Below the pieces are notes generated by a model, which saw only the letters and a program-made list of their open reading frames with translations, did not search any database and was not told the DNA's origin. DNA of 64,000 nucleotides from Saccharicrinis sp050296935 (GTDB lineage Bacteria > Bacteroidota > Bacteroidia > Bacteroidales > Marinilabiliaceae). The stretch covers positions 1-64,000 of the forward strand of contig JBNKRV010000074.1 in NCBI GenBank assembly GCA_050296935.1, in the 5' to 3' direction. The translations under genes and the position numbers were made by a program. This document shows positions 8,905 through 17,735 of this stretch, one piece after another. How positions within the stretch are numbered: the first letter of the stretch is position 1; every line of letters starts with the position of its first letter.

Positions 8905-9275
8905 ATAAATTTAGTTCATAATTCTGTTAGGATATATAAAGTTACAACACTAATGTCCGCATGGCAATACAATAGATGTAAAAAAAGAGAAGAATCAGAC
9001 ATGACAAAAGCCATAAATTATATCGCATAGGAGAATTTGTGAATTATTCAGGCTGGAAATGGCACTTTGAATTTTAATCGGTATTACAGAAGTAACCATT
9101 TTGCCAGAGAGGAAGATTCTGTAAAACAAAACACATAAGAACTTACCGGAATATGAATGTAGAATCTCCTGGTTTATTTATCAATACATTGAATTGATAA
9201 TTATATTTTATTAAATTACATAGAGTTAATGATTTGTCATTGTTTTTTATATATAACTTGAAAACATGAACAATT
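8905..9275. other. Intergenic region with a 25-bp relic of the family C repeat
   Basis: No gene is seen in this gap. Around 9061-9086 the stretch GCACTTTGAATTTTAATCGG and the following TATTAC match, on the opposite strand and with one difference, the left end of the small element at 41241-41349. The rest of that element was not found here, so it looks like a relic. The DNA just before 9276 is AT-rich and may hold the hydrolase promoter. Confidence 0.5.
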
Positions 9276-10211
9276 ATGAGATTGAGGTTATATTATGTAA
9301 TTCTATTGGTTTTTGTATTTGATTTAGTTTATGCAAAGTCAAATAAAGTTTTCTTTATGACCAGCGCGAAGGTTGTCATTGAAAATGATATTCGAATGGT
9401 TAACTCAGTCATTTCAAATGGTAATGAATCTGAATTGTTTAATGTTTGTATGATTGGGGATAAATTAACTGTAAATCCATCCGGTAAAGCAGAGTTATTT
9501 GAGTTTATCAGAGAATGGGATCAATCTGATATTTTGTTTTATATCCACGGTTATGGTAAAGAATTTGGACAGGTTTATGAAAGAGTCATTGCAATTCAGG
9601 AGACTTTTGATTTAACTGTTGTCTTTTTCTATTGGCCTTATAAAACTCAAAAGGGCAAACGATCTACATTAATTCAATCTCATAGAAATATTGAAAAAAG
9701 TATGCCGGCATTTAAAAACTTCATAGAACTGGCTCATGAAATAAAGAAAAGTAATACAGATATTAAAGAAACATTAATGGCACACAGTTTAGGTAATTAT
9801 TTTCTGAAATTATATGCATCGGAAGGATGGAATGAATCTGAGGAAATTATTTTTGAAAATGTGGTATTAAACAGTGCGGCAGTTGACGATAAAAAGCATG
9901 GTATGTGGTTATCTGAATTGAATTTTCAAAAACGCACCTATGTTCTGTTTAATAAACATGATTTTTTATTGAAAGGGCTGCAGTTATTTACCAGAGCTAA
10001 ACGTCAATTGGGATGTAAGACCAGGAGATTTAAAATTCCAACAGTTAACTATATCGATTTATCTGAAACCATTGGGTTCCGATTTCCTGTTCGGAATACT
10101 CACTCTTATTTTACAGGTGAAATACTGGATAAACACTTATCAGTAAAGCATATGTATTTTAAAATATTACGAGGAGATGAGTATGCTGAATTGGATTCTA
10201 TTGCGATGTAA
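9276..10211 (+). CDS. Secreted alpha/beta hydrolase (DUF900-like)
   Basis: The 311-residue product begins with a signal peptide (MRLRLYYVILLVFVFDLVYA, then KSNK), so export to the periplasm or beyond is expected. The hydrolase fold is marked by the oxyanion-side strand ILFYIHGYGKEFG near residue 90 and by the nucleophile elbow MAHSLGNYFLK near 169 (G-x-S-x-G replaced by A-H-S-L-G, common in this group). A late acidic and His-bearing region (NKHDF, NTHSYF) may complete the triad. Substrate is unknown; esterase or lipase activity is a family-level guess. It precedes the pigment locus by 154 bp on the same strand but seems separate. Confidence 0.75.
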   Translation: MRLRLYYVILLVFVFDLVYAKSNKVFFMTSAKVVIENDIRMVNSVISNGNESELFNVCMIGDKLTVNPSGKAELFEFIREWDQSDILFYIHGYGKEFGQVYERVIAIQETFDLTVVFFYWPYKTQKGKRSTLIQSHRNIEKSMPAFKNFIELAHEIKKSNTDIKETLMAHSLGNYFLKLYASEGWNESEEIIFENVVLNSAAVDDKKHGMWLSELNFQKRTYVLFNKHDFLLKGLQLFTRAKRQLGCKTRRFKIPTVNYIDLSETIGFRFPVRNTHSYFTGEILDKHLSVKHMYFKILRGDEYAELDSIAM

Positions 10212-10365
10212 TTTTGAAATAAATCAGATCATAATTCAATCGTTGTTTAAAACTATTCTAAATAAACTGCATGTTTAGGTTTCTTTTTATTAAGTATTTT
10301 AATGTAATAAGAAATTGTTTTCTTTGCATTCTGAAAAATAGCCGTAGAGTGTAATAGTTTATAAT

Positions 10366-11913
10366 ATGATTGACCTGTGTGTTGAGAATGACTTAACAAT
10401 CGAAGTTGTTGGGGAAATCTTATTTGGGAATCAAAAAATACAAATTGATTCTGATACCAAACAAAAAGTTAAAGAAAGCTTTGAGTTCTTAGATAAATTT
10501 GCTAAAAACAAGGTAATATATGGAATTAATACAGGACTTGGGCCAATGGCACAATATCGTATTGAAGATGATAAACTTGTTGATTTACAATATAACTTAA
10601 TAAGAAGTCACGCTGCCGGTGCCGGACAAAAAATTCCTGATGTTTATACCAAAGCTTCTATGCTTGTACGCATGAGAGCTATCATGCAAGGTTTTTCAGG
10701 TATTCATCCCTCATGTTTAGAGCTATTAGTAACACTTATAAACTCAAATGTATATCCTTTTTTACCTGAGCATGGAGGTGTAGGTGCCAGTGGTGACCTG
10801 GTACAGTTGGCTCATCTGGCTCTGGTTCTTATTGGTGAAGGGCACGTTACTTACAACGGAGAGTTCAAATTAACAAAGGAGGTTTTCGAGGAGTTAGGGA
10901 TCAAGCCTATTGAAGTAAAACTTCGTGAAGGTCTTTCTCTAATTAATGGAACTTCAGTAATGACTGGTGTAGGTCTGGTTAATGTAATCAAAGCAAACCA
11001 ATTACTGAACTGGTCGTTAATCGCATCCGTAATGATGAATGAGATTGTGATGTCCTTTGATGATCATTTCTCAGTGATTTTAAATTCAGTAAAGAAGCAC
11101 CATGGACAGCAAAAAATTGCAGAAGGAATGCGTTTGTTGCTTAAGGATAGCGAATTAATTGCCCGACGAGAGGAACATTTCTTTTCAGGTAATGTAGAAG
11201 AAAGGATTTTTAAGCGTAAAGTTCAGGAGTATTATTCGCTACGTTGCGTACCTCAAATCCTGGGTCCAGTTTACGAGGCAGTAGAATCTGCTAAAAAAGT
11301 GGTTATTAATGAAGCTAACTCAGTAAGTGATAACCCCATTGTTGATGTGGAAAATGAAAATGTATATCACGGTGGTAATTTTCATGGTGATTATATTTCA
11401 ATAGAGATGGATAAACTGAAACTAGCAGTAACCCGCATATCTATGTTAGCAGAGCGTCAAACGGCCTTTTTGTTCAACAGCAAGATTAATGAGATATTGC
11501 CTCCATTTGTGAACCTGGGAACCTTAGGTCTTAACCTGGGTATGCAAGGAGTTCAGTTTACAGCCACATCTACAGTGGCCGAAAATCAGACATTATCCAA
11601 TTCTATGTATGTTCATAGTATAACTACCAATAACGACAATCAGGATATTGTTAGTATGGGAACAAATAGCGCCTTACTAACAAAACGTGTGATAGATAAT
11701 GCTTATCAGGTACAGGCTATTGAAATGATCGCATTACTACAATCCATCGATTATCTTGAAGTATCTTCTAAACTTTCCTCCACAACAAAAATGGTATACG
11801 ATACGCTTCGTGCCATTGTACCCAAATTTGTTGAGGACACCCCTAAGTATGAGGATATCGCAAATGTGGTTGATTATCTTTTTAATAATAATACAGAGAT
11901 TCCACAAGAATAA
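10366..11913 (+). CDS. Aromatic amino acid ammonia-lyase, tyrosine ammonia-lyase-like
   Basis: The 515-residue protein belongs to the HAL/PAL/TAL family. The MIO cofactor triad Ala-Ser-Gly is at residues 141-143 inside GGVGASGDLVQLAHL, the catalytic Tyr52 is in IYGINTGLGPMAQYR, and later blocks (QEYYSLRCVPQILGPV, YHGGNFHGDYISIEMDKLK, NNDNQDIVSMGTNSA) fit closely the flavobacterial tyrosine ammonia-lyases as I recall them. The substrate-selectivity pair is Ser81-His82, as in histidine lyases and also in the flavobacterial TAL I recall, so substrate should be called with care. As the first gene of the pigment locus it probably supplies 4-hydroxycinnamate from tyrosine as aryl starter. It is 65 bp upstream of fabG. 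Confidence 0.88.
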   Translation: MIDLCVENDLTIEVVGEILFGNQKIQIDSDTKQKVKESFEFLDKFAKNKVIYGINTGLGPMAQYRIEDDKLVDLQYNLIRSHAAGAGQKIPDVYTKASMLVRMRAIMQGFSGIHPSCLELLVTLINSNVYPFLPEHGGVGASGDLVQLAHLALVLIGEGHVTYNGEFKLTKEVFEELGIKPIEVKLREGLSLINGTSVMTGVGLVNVIKANQLLNWSLIASVMMNEIVMSFDDHFSVILNSVKKHHGQQKIAEGMRLLLKDSELIARREEHFFSGNVEERIFKRKVQEYYSLRCVPQILGPVYEAVESAKKVVINEANSVSDNPIVDVENENVYHGGNFHGDYISIEMDKLKLAVTRISMLAERQTAFLFNSKINEILPPFVNLGTLGLNLGMQGVQFTATSTVAENQTLSNSMYVHSITTNNDNQDIVSMGTNSALLTKRVIDNAYQVQAIEMIALLQSIDYLEVSSKLSSTTKMVYDTLRAIVPKFVEDTPKYEDIANVVDYLFNNNTEIPQE

Positions 11914-11978
11914 TTCACTTTATCATTAATTTTTGATTTCTACATACGTATTTTGTGCAGTCAAATAAGCTTAAGAAT

Positions 11979-12704
11979 ATGAAAAACGCCTTAGTTACAG
12001 GAGGATCGAGAGGAATAGGAAAAGCAATTTCCATACAATTGGCTCAACAAGGATTTTACGTTCTGATTAATTATAGATCAGCTCATGAAGAAGCTCAGAA
12101 TGTAAAAAAAGAGATAGAAGAGGCTGGAGGTAAAGCTGAGTTACTGCCTTTTGATGTATCAGATTCTGAAAAAGTAGAAGAAGTTCTGGGTGGCTGGATG
12201 AAACAGAATGATAAGCATATAGATGTTTTAGTTAATAATGCAGGTATAACAAGCGATAATCTAATGGTTTTTATGACCGATGATGAATGGCATAAAGTAA
12301 TATCAACAAACCAAAACAGTTTTTTCTTCGTTACACGTCAGGTGCTTGAAGGCATGGTGGTTCATAAATGGGGGCGGATAATCAATGTTGTTTCTCTTTC
12401 GGGGCAGAAAGGACATCCGGGGCAGGTGAACTATTCAGCCTCAAAGGGTGCGGTTATCGCAGCAACTAAATCACTTTCCATGGAAATTGGTAAAAAGAAA
12501 GTAACTGTAAATTGTGTAGCTCCCGGATTTATAAAAACGGAGATGACAGAAGATATTAACGAAAAAGAATGGAAACGTCATATTCCGTTAAATCGTTTTG
12601 GGAAGGCAGAAGAAGTTGCTAATGTAGTATGCTTTCTGGCTTCAGAAGGAGCATCTTATATCACAGGAGAAACGATTGCTGTAAATGGAGGAATGTACAG
12701 CTAA
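11979..12704 (+). CDS. fabG: 3-oxoacyl-ACP reductase, FabG-type SDR
   Basis: A 241-residue short-chain dehydrogenase with the NADPH-binding TGGSRGIGKAI at residues 7-17, NNAGIT near 91, and the catalytic set Ser (VVSLSGQKG), Tyr-x3-Lys (YSASKGA). The C-terminal GETIAVNGGMYS is typical of FabG. It would reduce beta-ketoacyl-ACP during polyene chain extension, as ApeQ does in aryl polyene systems. I take the ATG at 11979; a GTG 24 nt upstream is in frame but starts outside the conserved fold. The next gene begins 14 bp after its stop. Confidence 0.9.
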   Translation: MKNALVTGGSRGIGKAISIQLAQQGFYVLINYRSAHEEAQNVKKEIEEAGGKAELLPFDVSDSEKVEEVLGGWMKQNDKHIDVLVNNAGITSDNLMVFMTDDEWHKVISTNQNSFFFVTRQVLEGMVVHKWGRIINVVSLSGQKGHPGQVNYSASKGAVIAATKSLSMEIGKKKVTVNCVAPGFIKTEMTEDINEKEWKRHIPLNRFGKAEEVANVVCFLASEGASYITGETIAVNGGMYS

Positions 12705-12718
12705 AGAGACTTTTTATT

Positions 12719-13945
12719 ATGGAAAGAAGAGTAGTTATTTCAGGTATGGGGATTTATTCCGTACTGGGTAAAAATCTGGAAGAAGTTGCTTCAACATTGT
12801 ACAATGGAAAATCAGGTATAGGGCTTGATTTAAAGCGTAAGGAATTAGGATTCAGATCGATGTTAACCGGCATTCTTGAGCGTCCTGACCTGAAGAGCCT
12901 ACTAAAGCGTCGTCAACGCATTGGAATTCCGGAGCAGGGAGAATATGCTTACATGGCAACCCTTGAGGCTTTTAAAAATGCCAGAATAGACATGGACTTC
13001 CTTGAGAAAAATGAAGTCGGGATTTTATATGGTAATGATAGTTCCTCTATTCCGGTTATTGAATCCATCGATACAGTACGTGAAAAAAAAGACACCACCT
13101 TATTAGGTTCAGGTTCTATTTTTCAAAGTATGAATTCCACCATCTCCATGAATTTATCAGTAATCTTTAAACTGAAAGGAATCAATTTTACTGTTAGTGG
13201 TGCCTGCGCCAGTAGTTCTCATGCTGTTGGAATGGCTTACTTTTTAATTAAGCATGGTTATCAGGATATTATATTATGCGGAGGTGGTCAGGAAATCAAT
13301 CCGGAATCAATGGGTAGTTTTGATGGCTTATCGGCATTTTCTATTCGTCATGATGAACCTGAAAAGGCATCCAGACCTTTTGATAGAGACCGGGACGGAT
13401 TAATACCTAGTGGGGGTGGAGCATCTTTAGTAGTGGAGAGTTTAGAATCTGCCTTAAAACGTGGTGCTGATATTGTTGCAGAAATTAAAGGATATGGTTT
13501 CTCTTCAAACGGAGATCATATTTCGGTACCTAATGAAAAGGGGCCTACAGAATCATTGCAACGTTGTTTAAAGGATGCTGGAATGGCTGCCAAAGACATT
13601 GATTATGTAAATGCGCATGCCACCTCAACTCTTGTTGGAGATACAATGGAAGCCAGAGCATTATCTACTGTATTCGGCGAATGTAAAACTCCGGTCAGTT
13701 CAACCAAATCAATGACGGGACATGAAATGTGGATGGGTGGAGGAAGTGAACTGATATACAGTTCAATAATGATGCATCAGTCTTTTATTGCTCCGAATAT
13801 TAATTTTGAGAATCCGGATGAGGCATCTGCAAAGCTTAATATCATTGGAAAAACAACAGAGAAAAAACTGGATACTATACTTTCAAATTCCTTTGGATTT
13901 GGTGGTACTAATTCAACAATCATATTATCTAAATATAGTAAATAG
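12719..13945 (+). CDS. Beta-ketoacyl-ACP synthase, FabB-like (KS1)
   Basis: The 408-residue enzyme aligns by eye with E. coli FabB from end to end, including the C-terminal FIAPNINFENPDE and SNSFGFGGTNSTI. The nucleophile Cys163 sits in SGACASSSHAVG, and His300 (NAHATST), Lys330 and His335 (STKSMTGH) complete the Cys-His-His set. After His335 the usual GAAG loop is replaced by EMWMGGGSE, a one-off change near the active site. It elongates acyl-ACP by decarboxylative condensation. The true start is the ATG at 12719; the frame is open further upstream only within fabG. The ACP gene follows after 6 bp. Confidence 0.9.
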   Translation: MERRVVISGMGIYSVLGKNLEEVASTLYNGKSGIGLDLKRKELGFRSMLTGILERPDLKSLLKRRQRIGIPEQGEYAYMATLEAFKNARIDMDFLEKNEVGILYGNDSSSIPVIESIDTVREKKDTTLLGSGSIFQSMNSTISMNLSVIFKLKGINFTVSGACASSSHAVGMAYFLIKHGYQDIILCGGGQEINPESMGSFDGLSAFSIRHDEPEKASRPFDRDRDGLIPSGGGASLVVESLESALKRGADIVAEIKGYGFSSNGDHISVPNEKGPTESLQRCLKDAGMAAKDIDYVNAHATSTLVGDTMEARALSTVFGECKTPVSSTKSMTGHEMWMGGGSELIYSSIMMHQSFIAPNINFENPDEASAKLNIIGKTTEKKLDTILSNSFGFGGTNSTIILSKYSK

Positions 13946-13951
13946 CGAAAA

Positions 13952-14191
13952 ATGGAAAGAAGCAAAATTAAAGATATCGTTGTAGAGTTTTTAATTGATG
14001 AATTCGAAATTGAAGAAGATGTAATAAGCGATGACGCACATCTGATTAACGATCTTGGATTAGAAAGTCTTGATTTTGTAGATATTGTAGTAATCATTGA
14101 AAAAGAATTCGGATTCAAAGTGAAACGTGAAGAAATGAAAGATATCCGTGTTTTAAATGATTTGTACAATTATATTGAGAGCAATATATAA
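13952..14191 (+). CDS. Acyl carrier protein (ACP1)
   Basis: A 79-residue acidic ACP. Helix I is followed by DLGLESLDFVDIVVIIEKEFG, where Ser39 is the expected phosphopantetheine site. It would carry the growing polyene or its starter. It lies directly after KS1 and its TAA stop shares one base with the next ATG (TAATG), so translation is probably coupled to the acyltransferase gene. A second, different ACP lies at 19413. No phosphopantetheinyl transferase is seen in this locus. Confidence 0.92.
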   Translation: MERSKIKDIVVEFLIDEFEIEEDVISDDAHLINDLGLESLDFVDIVVIIEKEFGFKVKREEMKDIRVLNDLYNYIESNI

Positions 14192-15090
14192 TGAATAAAT
14201 GGACGGGTAAGTCAAAGGGATCGCCATTAGGCTATCGGATATTTATCAACCTTATAAAGGTTGATATCCGGTTGGCTTATATGCTTCTCATACCCGTAAC
14301 GTTTTTTTATTTAATCTTTTCAGATAAAAAATCCATCAGGTATTTCTATAAAGAGAGATTAAAGTATGGAAAACTAAAAACGATACTTTGTATATACAAA
14401 AACTATGTGTTTTTAGGTAAGGTTCTGATAGATAAAATTGCCATTCTGTCTGGCCGGAAGAACCAATACACCTTTAATTTAGATGGAGAGCAGTATTTGC
14501 ATCAAATGGTTAAGGATCAAAAAGGCGGGTTGTTACTGGGTGCTCATATGGGCAATTGGGAAGTTGCAGGGGAACTGTTAAGAAGCGTGGATTCTGTAAT
14601 TAATATCTTAATGGTGGAAGCAGAACATCAGAAATTGAAGGATGTTTTAACTGAAGCGATGGGTGATAAGAAAGTTAATATTATCCCCATTAAGGATGAT
14701 ATGTCGCATGTTTTTAGTGTTGTTGAAGCTTTTAAAAACAGAGAACTGGTTGCCATGCATGGCGATCGGTTTGTAGAAGGCAATCAGACCATAAAAATTC
14801 CTTTTCTGGGAGAAATGGCAGAGTTCCCTGTTGGACCAATGGTATTGGCTAGTAAGTTTGCTATACCGGTAAGTTTTGTTTTTAGTGTAAAGGAAACCAA
14901 TAAACACTATCATTTCTTTGCCACACAAGGTAAAGTATACTTTAAGGAAAAAAACAGAAACTTAAGAGAAGAGTCAATTAAAATAATGTTAACCGAATAT
15001 GTTAATCATTTGCAAACCATGGTGATGAAATATCCTTTGCAATGGTTTAATTATCACCCTTTTTGGGAAAACGAAAAAAAACAATCCTAA
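14191..15090 (+). CDS. LpxL/HtrB-type acyltransferase
   Basis: This 299-residue protein has a membrane-near N-terminal segment (YMLLIPVTFFYLIF, about residues 30-43) and the lysophospholipid acyltransferase motif H-x4-E: His119 and Glu124 in GAHMGNWEVAGE. The later HGDRFVEGNQTIKIPFLGE and FPVGPMVLASKF match the LpxL/HtrB group. It probably transfers an acyl or polyene chain from ACP to a lipid acceptor at the inner membrane. An enzyme of this class is common in aryl polyene and flexirubin loci. Start and stop are shared by one base with both neighbours (TAATG at 14189 and at 15088). Confidence 0.82.
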   Translation: MNKWTGKSKGSPLGYRIFINLIKVDIRLAYMLLIPVTFFYLIFSDKKSIRYFYKERLKYGKLKTILCIYKNYVFLGKVLIDKIAILSGRKNQYTFNLDGEQYLHQMVKDQKGGLLLGAHMGNWEVAGELLRSVDSVINILMVEAEHQKLKDVLTEAMGDKKVNIIPIKDDMSHVFSVVEAFKNRELVAMHGDRFVEGNQTIKIPFLGEMAEFPVGPMVLASKFAIPVSFVFSVKETNKHYHFFATQGKVYFKEKNRNLREESIKIMLTEYVNHLQTMVMKYPLQWFNYHPFWENEKKQS

Positions 15091-16157
15091 TGTCAGTCAC
15101 CTTCGGAAAAGATAATAAAACTGCCCTTCAGGCAAAGTTTGATGCTCAAAAGATAGCATTCGCACCTATCATGTTTCAAGCTGCGCTTTCTCTTCGGAAT
15201 CTTGGAATTCTTGAATTAATTAAGAAAAAGAGAAATGGAATAACCATTGATGAAATAGCATCTGAACTTAACCTTTCAGTTTATGGCGTGAAAGTATTAC
15301 TGGAAGCTGGATTAAGTCTTGAATTAGTAATGGTTAAAGATGATTTGTATAAAATCACTAAAACAGGTTGGTATATTCAGTGTGATGATTTAACCAGAGT
15401 GAATATGGATTTTACACAGGATGTGAATTACGAAGGTGTATTCTCTCTTGAAGAATCGATAAAAGAAGGTAAACCTACAGGACTAAAAGTATTTGGTGAA
15501 TGGCCAACTATTTACGAGGGATTGGCGCACTTGCCAGAAAAAGTGAAGCAAAGTTGGTTTGCGTTCGATCATTATTATTCAGATTATGCCTTCCCGGAAA
15601 TTATGCCTCTTGTATTCAAAAACAATCCAGAACAAATATTGGATGTGGGTGGTAATACCGGCAAATTCTCAATTCAATGTGTCAGATATAATGATGAAGT
15701 AAAGGTTACCATTCTGGATTTACCGGGGCAGTTGAATGTTGCAAAAAAAAATATTGAGGAAAATGGATTTAGCGATAGAATTGATGGTCACCCTATTAAT
15801 TTATTGGATCATTCCAATCCATTTCCGAAAGGTGCCGATATTATTTGGATGAGTCAGTTTCTGGATTGTTTCTCACAGGAAGATATTCTTCAATTATTAA
15901 AAAGATCGAACGATGCAATAAATGAGAATGGTCGGGTTTATATTCTGGAGACTTATTGGGATGATCAGGAATTTGAAGCTTCTACTTATAGCTTACATGC
16001 CACTTCTTTATATTTTACCAATATTGCCAATGGTTGCAGTCAGATGTATCATACCGAAGATATGCTTGAATTGGTTGATAATGCAGGCCTTGAGGTAGAG
16101 GAAATAGTTCGGAATATTGGTGTTAGTCACACCTTACTAATTTGTAAAAAGAAGTAA
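15090..16157 (+). CDS. SAM-dependent O-methyltransferase with winged-helix N-terminal domain
   Basis: The 355-residue protein has an N-terminal helical/winged-helix dimerisation region (ISELI-type pattern, IDEIASELNLSVYGVKVLLEAG near residue 52) and a Rossmann domain with ILDVGGNTGKFSIQC near 187 for SAM binding, then ILDLPGQLN. This is the plan of plant-type and polyketide small-molecule O-methyltransferases. In the locus it could methylate the phenol of the aryl head group; some aryl polyenes carry such a methoxy group. I start at the ATG 15090, which overlaps the previous stop by one base; an in-frame start 27 nt upstream is less likely. Confidence 0.83.
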   Translation: MSVTFGKDNKTALQAKFDAQKIAFAPIMFQAALSLRNLGILELIKKKRNGITIDEIASELNLSVYGVKVLLEAGLSLELVMVKDDLYKITKTGWYIQCDDLTRVNMDFTQDVNYEGVFSLEESIKEGKPTGLKVFGEWPTIYEGLAHLPEKVKQSWFAFDHYYSDYAFPEIMPLVFKNNPEQILDVGGNTGKFSIQCVRYNDEVKVTILDLPGQLNVAKKNIEENGFSDRIDGHPINLLDHSNPFPKGADIIWMSQFLDCFSQEDILQLLKRSNDAINENGRVYILETYWDDQEFEASTYSLHATSLYFTNIANGCSQMYHTEDMLELVDNAGLEVEEIVRNIGVSHTLLICKKK

Positions 16158-16185
16158 TTCATATAAGAATCTAAAACCTGATAGT

Positions 16186-16599
16186 ATGCAATGGAGCATT
16201 GAAGAATTAATACCACAACGGCCTCCTTTTGTTTTTGTAGATAAGGTAATTGATTTTTCTGAGGGGGAAGTGAAAACTGTCTTTGAAATAAAAGAAAGTT
16301 CCGTTTTTGTATTTGATGGTCGATTGCAAGAAGCAGGATTAATTGAAAATATCGCTCAATCGGCAGCAGCACTTGAAGGTTGTAGTGCAAAAAGCAGGAA
16401 TGGAGATGTTAAGGTTGGATTTATTGGTTCTGTAAAAAAATTAACAATTAACAGATCACCTGAAGTTGGAGAAATATTAGAGACTCAGGTTAAAATTTTA
16501 ACAAATGCAATAGGGGTTAATGTTGCAGAAGGAATTGTACGTTCAGCTGATGAAACAATCTCAGAATGTGTTCTTAATATCTTTTTAAAAGAAGATTAG
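16186..16599 (+). CDS. FabZ/FabA-like hotdog protein without histidine (ApeP-like)
   Basis: This 137-residue hotdog protein starts with IPQRPPFVFVDKVIDFSEGE, the usual opening of FabZ-type dehydratases, and has GLIENIAQSAAALEG near residue 51. Glu54 aligns with the catalytic Glu of FabZ (EAMAQ-type motif). The catalytic His that should lie about 14 residues earlier is missing; the protein contains no histidine at all. It therefore cannot act alone by the usual mechanism. The dehydratase at 23798 has the His but Gln at the Glu position, so a mixed dimer would rebuild one dyad. Heteromeric dehydratases are known in aryl polyene systems. Confidence 0.78.
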   Translation: MQWSIEELIPQRPPFVFVDKVIDFSEGEVKTVFEIKESSVFVFDGRLQEAGLIENIAQSAAALEGCSAKSRNGDVKVGFIGSVKKLTINRSPEVGEILETQVKILTNAIGVNVAEGIVRSADETISECVLNIFLKED

Positions 16600-16662
16600 A
16601 AATCCGTTATGAAAGTGAAAAACTAAAATCTTTAGTCAGTATAAATCCTGAATTTTAAACAC

Positions 16663-17319
16663 ATGAAAATGATTAAACGAGTTTATTTAATTGCTCTTTT
16701 TTGCCTAATGGTTATAAATACCCAAGCACAAAAAACCAGAGATCTTTTTGTCGCAAATAATTATAAGTATGTTTGGTTTGGCGTGGATTATTCCAGAGTA
16801 AAGCTGATAGGAGATTTTTATGCCATCAATATGGGAGAAGAGGAACCCCGACAGGTTATAAAGGATAAATATTTTAAATCCTGGAATGACCTCATTAAAA
16901 ATGAGAGAAGAAAGTATTGTGTTGAAGATATGCTTAGAAAGTCTGAAGTTATCTACGATATTAAAATGATGGAAGAACACAATCAAATAGGTTCGTATGA
17001 AAGTCTGGAAGCAGATAAGGGAGAATCACTCAGTAAAGAAGAGCTTACAGATTTAATTAAAAGTTACCATTTAGATTACGATAGTGGAATTGGCATTGTA
17101 ATTATTGCAGAGTATTTAGATAAGTCATATAAAGAAGCATCCTATGTGCTTGAGATATTTAATATTGCAACAAGAGAAAAGTTAATTGAAGAGAGATTTG
17201 TTACAAGGCCAATGGGTTTTGGAGTAAGAAATTATTGGGCAGGTTCATTATATTATATTTTTAAGGAGGTTTCTGCCAGAAAATACAGAACCTGGAAATA
17301 CGAATATAAGAAAAAGTGA
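16663..17319 (+). CDS. Secreted protein of unknown function within the pigment locus
   Basis: The 218-residue product has a signal peptide (MKMIKRVYLIALFCLMVINTQA, cleaved before QKTRD), so it should be periplasmic or outer-membrane associated. The mature part alternates beta-like strands and charged helices (DYSRVKLIGDFYAIN, DSGIGIVIIAEYLDK, SYVLEIFNIATREKL). I do not recognise a family. Its GTGA overlap with the downstream thioesterase start (17316-17319) ties it to the operon. A role in placing or modifying the lipid in the envelope would fit the context, but that is inference only. Confidence 0.7.
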   Translation: MKMIKRVYLIALFCLMVINTQAQKTRDLFVANNYKYVWFGVDYSRVKLIGDFYAINMGEEEPRQVIKDKYFKSWNDLIKNERRKYCVEDMLRKSEVIYDIKMMEEHNQIGSYESLEADKGESLSKEELTDLIKSYHLDYDSGIGIVIIAEYLDKSYKEASYVLEIFNIATREKLIEERFVTRPMGFGVRNYWAGSLYYIFKEVSARKYRTWKYEYKKK

Positions 17320-17732
17320 AAGAGTTAGTCAGTACAACCATAATAAAGGTTCGATTCAGCGAAGTGGATTCTATGCATATTGTCTGGCACGGAAACTACG
17401 TGAAATTCATGGAAGACGGAAGAGAGGCCTTTGGAAAGCAATATGGCCTTGGGTACTACGATGTATATGAAGAGGGTTTTATGACACCTATCGTTAAGGT
17501 AGATATTGATTATAAAAATCAGGTAAGATATGGTGAAGAGCTTGAAGTGAAAACCATATTTGAGAGTGTGGATGCAGCTAAAATCTGTTTCAGATATGAA
17601 ATAAGTAAAGTCGCAGATAGAGTTATAGTAGCAAAAGGTAAAACCATTCAGGTATTTTTAGATAAGGAAGGACAGTTGCAATTAACGAATCCTTCTTTTT
17701 ATATATTCTGGAAAGAAAAATGGGGATTGTAA
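17316..17732 (+). CDS. Acyl-CoA/ACP thioesterase, 4-hydroxybenzoyl-CoA thioesterase (YbgC) type
   Basis: A 138-residue hotdog protein with the YbgC-type motif VRFSEVDSMHIVWHGNYVKF near residues 12-31, in which Asp is the catalytic acid. It would release a chain from ACP or CoA, or edit misloaded ACP. The start is a GTG at 17316 that overlaps the upstream stop as GTGA, so translation is coupled. The ketosynthase gene begins 3 bp after the stop. Thioesterases of this group occur in aryl polyene loci. Confidence 0.85.
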   Translation: MKELVSTTIIKVRFSEVDSMHIVWHGNYVKFMEDGREAFGKQYGLGYYDVYEEGFMTPIVKVDIDYKNQVRYGEELEVKTIFESVDAAKICFRYEISKVADRVIVAKGKTIQVFLDKEGQLQLTNPSFYIFWKEKWGL

Positions 17733-17735
17733 TTC

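Noticed and set aside
14647..14928. 93-codon minus-strand frame
   Set aside because: It is antisense to the acyltransferase gene, whose motifs are clear.
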